DNA from: Leptolinea sp. UBA4782
GTDB lineage: Bacteria > Chloroflexota > Anaerolineae > Anaerolineales > Anaerolineaceae
Direction of reading: 5' to 3'
Assembly (NCBI GenBank): GCA_002403095.1
Contig: DHHC01000006.1
Location: forward strand, 1-54,356
DNA length: 54,356 nt
Positions 52,214 through 54,356 of this stretch are shown here, one piece after another; within the stretch, counting starts at the first letter, position 1; each line of letters starts with the position of its first letter. A program made the position numbers and the translations under genes. The notes under the pieces were generated by a model. It saw nothing but the letters and a program-made list of their open reading frames with translations. It did not search any database and had not been told where the DNA came from.

Positions 52214-52762
52214 ATGCTGGAACGGGATTGGGCATTCCTTGAAGTTGCAGCAGGTGGGTTGGAAGAGTATCTCCAATCCTCCATTTTGTATTATCCCCTG
52301 GGAAACACCCGCAAAGCCCAGGGATTGTTGCAGCTGACGCTGGGGAACTTGCTGGTAACAACCACGCGGCTGAAGGCAGCAAATTGGGATGAAACAGAGA
52401 AACTTGCGCTTAACGATCTGCTGGAAAGAATTGAGGCAATCCGTAAGCGCTGGATGGCTGGCTGGGACAAGAAAGCAGAGCAGGAAATACCGGCGCGCCT
52501 GAACCTTTGGCAGAATTCCCTGAATGAGTGGGCAGATACACGCGAGCATACCCTGGCGGGATACCGGCACCAGGTGCGCTGGAGGGTGATACTGCACCTA
52601 TTGCTCACCGAAACAGTCAACCGGTACCATGAAGAAAGCATCCTGGCAGGACTGGATTCCCGGCTGAGGATGATCTCCACCCCTGGTGATTTTCTGTGGG
52701 AACCGGAAATTGAACAGGGGTTCTCCAGGCAAACATACTGGTACCTTTACCTGAAGGTGTAA
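52214..52762 (+). CDS. Conserved hypothetical protein, helical
   Basis: This 182-residue soluble protein is unrecognised. I take ATG 52214 (MLERDWAFLEVAAGG) because GGGGGAG lies ahead; the longer frame from 52142 would overlap the upstream gene. It is almost all helical (LNDLLERIEAIRKRWMAGWDKK, ARLNLWQNSLNEWADTREH) with many Trp and Arg residues. It sits 14 bp after the solute-binding protein gene and 16 bp before the PduO-type gene, in one apparent transcript, but neither neighbour suggests its role. Confidence 0.7.
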   Translation: MLERDWAFLEVAAGGLEEYLQSSILYYPLGNTRKAQGLLQLTLGNLLVTTTRLKAANWDETEKLALNDLLERIEAIRKRWMAGWDKKAEQEIPARLNLWQNSLNEWADTREHTLAGYRHQVRWRVILHLLLTETVNRYHEESILAGLDSRLRMISTPGDFLWEPEIEQGFSRQTYWYLYLKV

Positions 52763-52778
52763 CCGGAAGGAGTGCAAA

Positions 52779-53330
52779 ATGGCAAATCTTTATACCCGGA
52801 GCGGGGATGATGGTCTGACCAGCCTCCTTGGCAAGGGCAGGGTCAAGAAGAACGATATGCGCATCGAGGCTGTGGGTACCCTGGATGAGGTAGATGCTTA
52901 CCTCGGGATGGTACGCAGCCTGATCAGCAACCCCGATTGGGCAGGAATGTTGATCTCAATCCAGCGTGACCTTTACCAGATGATGGCAGAGATCTCCGCT
53001 TCCCCTGAAAACGCCGAACGGTTCAAGGCAGTCACACCGGAAAAAGTTGCCTGGCTTGAAGAACAGGTGGCCGCGCTTGAAGCGGTTACCGAGATACCGC
53101 GCGAGTTTATCATCCCAGGAGATACAACCGCTACCGCCGCTGTGGATGTAGCGCGGACGGTGGTACGCAGGGCAGAGCGAAGGGTAGCTGAACTGCTGCA
53201 CAACCATATCATCCAAAATATTCACGTCATCGAATATCTAAACCGCTTGTCCTCATTTTGCTTTGTCCTGGAACTGGCGATGATCCAATCGGTTGGGAAG
53301 GAAAAGCCGACTTTCGCGAAAACCAAATGA
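52779..53330 (+). CDS. Cob(I)yrinic acid a,c-diamide adenosyltransferase, PduO type
   Basis: This 183-residue enzyme adenosylates cob(I)alamin with ATP to make adenosylcobalamin. The opening YTRSGDDGLTSLLGKGRVKKNDMRIEAVGTLDEVDAYLGMVRS is the ATP-binding signature of PduO/MMAB, and RTVVRRAERRV supplies the arginines of the active site. The C-terminal motif is NRLSSFCF where the usual form is NRLSDLLF. Its stop overlaps the next start by ATGA. No other cobalamin genes are in the window. Confidence 0.9.
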   Translation: MANLYTRSGDDGLTSLLGKGRVKKNDMRIEAVGTLDEVDAYLGMVRSLISNPDWAGMLISIQRDLYQMMAEISASPENAERFKAVTPEKVAWLEEQVAALEAVTEIPREFIIPGDTTATAAVDVARTVVRRAERRVAELLHNHIIQNIHVIEYLNRLSSFCFVLELAMIQSVGKEKPTFAKTK

Positions 53331-54043
53331 CCGGCACACTCATCAACATTGCTACTGTATTCATAGGGGGGACTTTGGGCTGCCTGCTAGGGTCCAGGCT
53401 GCCTGAACGCATACGCCAGACAGTGGTAACAGGATTGGGATTGTTCACCCTGGCATACGGCATTTCCATGTTCATCAAGACGCAGAATGCCATTGTGGTT
53501 GTCCTCAGTTTGTTAATAGGGATCGTGCTAGGGGAATGGTGGAATATCGAAAAGGGATTAAACAACCTTGGAACCTGGCTGGAGGTCAAAGTCCTCAACA
53601 GCACAGATGAATCAAGCCAAAAACGGTTTATCAAAGGTTTTCTTACTGCTTCGCTGCTCTTTTGTGTCGGTCCTATGGCAATACTGGGTAGTGTGCAGGA
53701 TGGGCTGACGGGAGACTACCAGCTGCTGGTGGTTAAATCCATCCTGGATGGTTTTGCAGCCCTGGCATTTGCTGCCAGCATGGGTGTAGGCGTGCTCTTT
53801 TCGGTTATCCCAGTGTTGTTGTACCAGGGCGGTATCACGCTGCTGGCCGTCCAGGCGCAGAGTTTCTTCTCAGAAGCCATGATCACCGAAATGAGCGCGG
53901 TCGGGGGAGTCATTCTGCTGGCGATCGGGATAGGGGGACTGCTGGAATTGAAGCCGATCCGTACAGCCAACTTTCTACCAGCCCTGGTGCTGGCGCCGCT
54001 TTTTGTGGCACTGCTGGCATGGCTGGGGATTGCATTCAAATAA
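53327..54043 (+). CDS. DUF554-family membrane protein
   Basis: This 238-residue protein from ATG 53327 (MTGTLINIATVFIGGTLGCLLG) is a multi-pass membrane protein with about six helices. The IATVFIGGTLGCLLGSRLPERIR start, the GPMAILGSVQDGLTGDYQLLVVKSILDGFAALAFA block and the AVGGVILLAIGIGGLLELKPIRTANFLPALVLAPLFV end are standard DUF554 (YdfK-like) features. Its function is unknown, though small-molecule transport is often suggested. It overlaps the adenosyltransferase gene by 4 bp; a hairpin follows. Confidence 0.88.
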   Translation: MTGTLINIATVFIGGTLGCLLGSRLPERIRQTVVTGLGLFTLAYGISMFIKTQNAIVVVLSLLIGIVLGEWWNIEKGLNNLGTWLEVKVLNSTDESSQKRFIKGFLTASLLFCVGPMAILGSVQDGLTGDYQLLVVKSILDGFAALAFAASMGVGVLFSVIPVLLYQGGITLLAVQAQSFFSEAMITEMSAVGGVILLAIGIGGLLELKPIRTANFLPALVLAPLFVALLAWLGIAFK

Positions 54044-54077
54044 ATAGGTCATTCAGGTAAGCTGATTAAGATAAAAG

Positions 54078-54104
54078 AACAACCTCTCTGAAAGGGAGGT
54101 TGTT
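54078..54104. terminator. Hairpin terminator between convergent genes
   Basis: Arms AACAACCTCTC (54078-54088) and GGGAGGTTGTT (54094-54104) pair with one G-U wobble around a short loop. A weak T-rich stretch follows on the plus strand, and an A-rich run lies to the left for the opposite direction. Confidence 0.6.
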
Positions 54105-54125
54105 GATTTCTAAATAGAGAGATTA

Positions 54126-54356
54126 CTACTCTCCCAAGGCATCCAGGATCGCCTGTTCCAGACCGTCCCTGCCGACCAGGACACCATTGACGCTGAATGT
54201 TGGTGTTCCGGTCACCCCAAGACCTTCACCGTATGCCATATTCTCAGAAATCCGGTTCTGGTAAGGATCGCCGCTGACACACTTCTTGAAGGCATCGCTG
54301 TCCAATCCAAGCTGGACGGCATATTCCTGCAGGTATTCATCGTTGTAGGCTTCTGT
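54126..54356 (-). CDS. DsbA/thioredoxin-like oxidoreductase, partial (C-terminal 76 residues)
   Basis: This gene is cut by the right edge of the window; only the end of the protein is seen. The frame is open for 76 codons to TAG at 54126-54128. It contains QLGLDSDAFKKCVSG, then the cis-proline motif GVTGTPTFSVNGVLVGRDGLEQAILDALGE, typical of DsbA-family (Thioredoxin_4) disulphide enzymes. The active-site CxxC would be outside the window. It is convergent with the DUF554 gene. Confidence 0.8.
   Translation of the reverse strand, partial: TEAYNDEYLQEYAVQLGLDSDAFKKCVSGDPYQNRISENMAYGEGLGVTGTPTFSVNGVLVGRDGLEQAILDALGE

Noticed and set aside
1..54356. CRISPR arrays, insertion sequences, phage genes, rRNA, tRNA
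   Set aside because: I found no repeat-spacer pattern, transposase-like protein, phage structural gene or structural RNA gene; the many antisense ORFs over real genes are frame shadows.

Overview
The window reads as a chromosomal backbone segment of a moderately GC-rich bacterium, most likely a member of the Chloroflexota (probably Anaerolineae-like). This is inference from gene content and protein style: a short monoderm-type YidC, many secreted beta-sandwich, TPR and beta-propeller proteins, a DUF4388/small-GTPase pair, FhaA/FhaB-like FHA proteins, and an FtsW/RodA protein fused to a penicillin-binding-protein half. I see no insertion sequence, prophage, CRISPR array, rRNA or tRNA. Fifty-three protein genes are supported, including rpmH (56 codons) and a gene cut by the right edge. 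Coding density is very high, with frequent 4-bp ATGA overlaps. Convincing -35/-10 promoters precede several genes.

Layout. 37-8885: kbl, a helicase-associated-domain protein, DUF4388 protein plus MglA/Rab-like GTPase, GH13 alpha-glucosidase, mtaB and a TPR protein. 9034-12352: a KimA-like potassium/amino-acid permease with two RCK (TrkA) proteins. 12424-17462: rpmH-rnpA-yidD, a beta-propeller lipoprotein, yidC-jag and a pyrimidine-nucleoside phosphorylase, closed by a bidirectional terminator. 17551-22212 (minus): Yip1 membrane protein, ABC ATPase, secreted NEW3/CARDB-type protein and MacB/FtsX permease, apparently one envelope module. 22365-28439: an isoleucine T-box leader, ileS, lspA, an RluD-like pseudouridine synthase and threonine aldolase. 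28436-34201: diguanylate cyclase, purine nucleoside phosphorylase, two small genes, and a 7TM-GAF-like-HTH-like sensor. 34239-39098: S1-domain protein, ftsK, CDP-alcohol phosphatidyltransferase and lgt. 39159-46638: MBL-fold hydrolase, HNH protein, SEDS-PBP fusion with mtnP, cold-shock protein, methyltransferase, FhaB-like and FhaA-like proteins. 46675-54356: archease-rtcB, YbaK-type deacylase, PHP hydrolase, secG, a solute-binding protein, an unknown gene, PduO-type adenosyltransferase, DUF554 protein and a partial DsbA-like gene.

Much of the window concerns envelope building: protein insertion and secretion (yidC, yidD, secG), lipoprotein maturation (lgt, lspA), phospholipid synthesis, peptidoglycan polymerisation (SEDS), chromosome translocation (ftsK) and an ABC export-type complex. 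The most unusual item is the 879-residue SEDS-PBP fusion at 40552-43191. Its glycosyltransferase half keeps the family signature residues, while the transpeptidase half has lost all three active-site motifs (SxxK, SxN, KTG), so it looks like a polymerase permanently joined to a dead PBP. Second is IleS, whose HIGH motif reads GIHH, a swap that as I recall is linked to strong mupirocin resistance; it is controlled by a T-box with an ATC specifier. Several genes have a -10 box about six bases before the start codon, suggesting leaderless transcripts.
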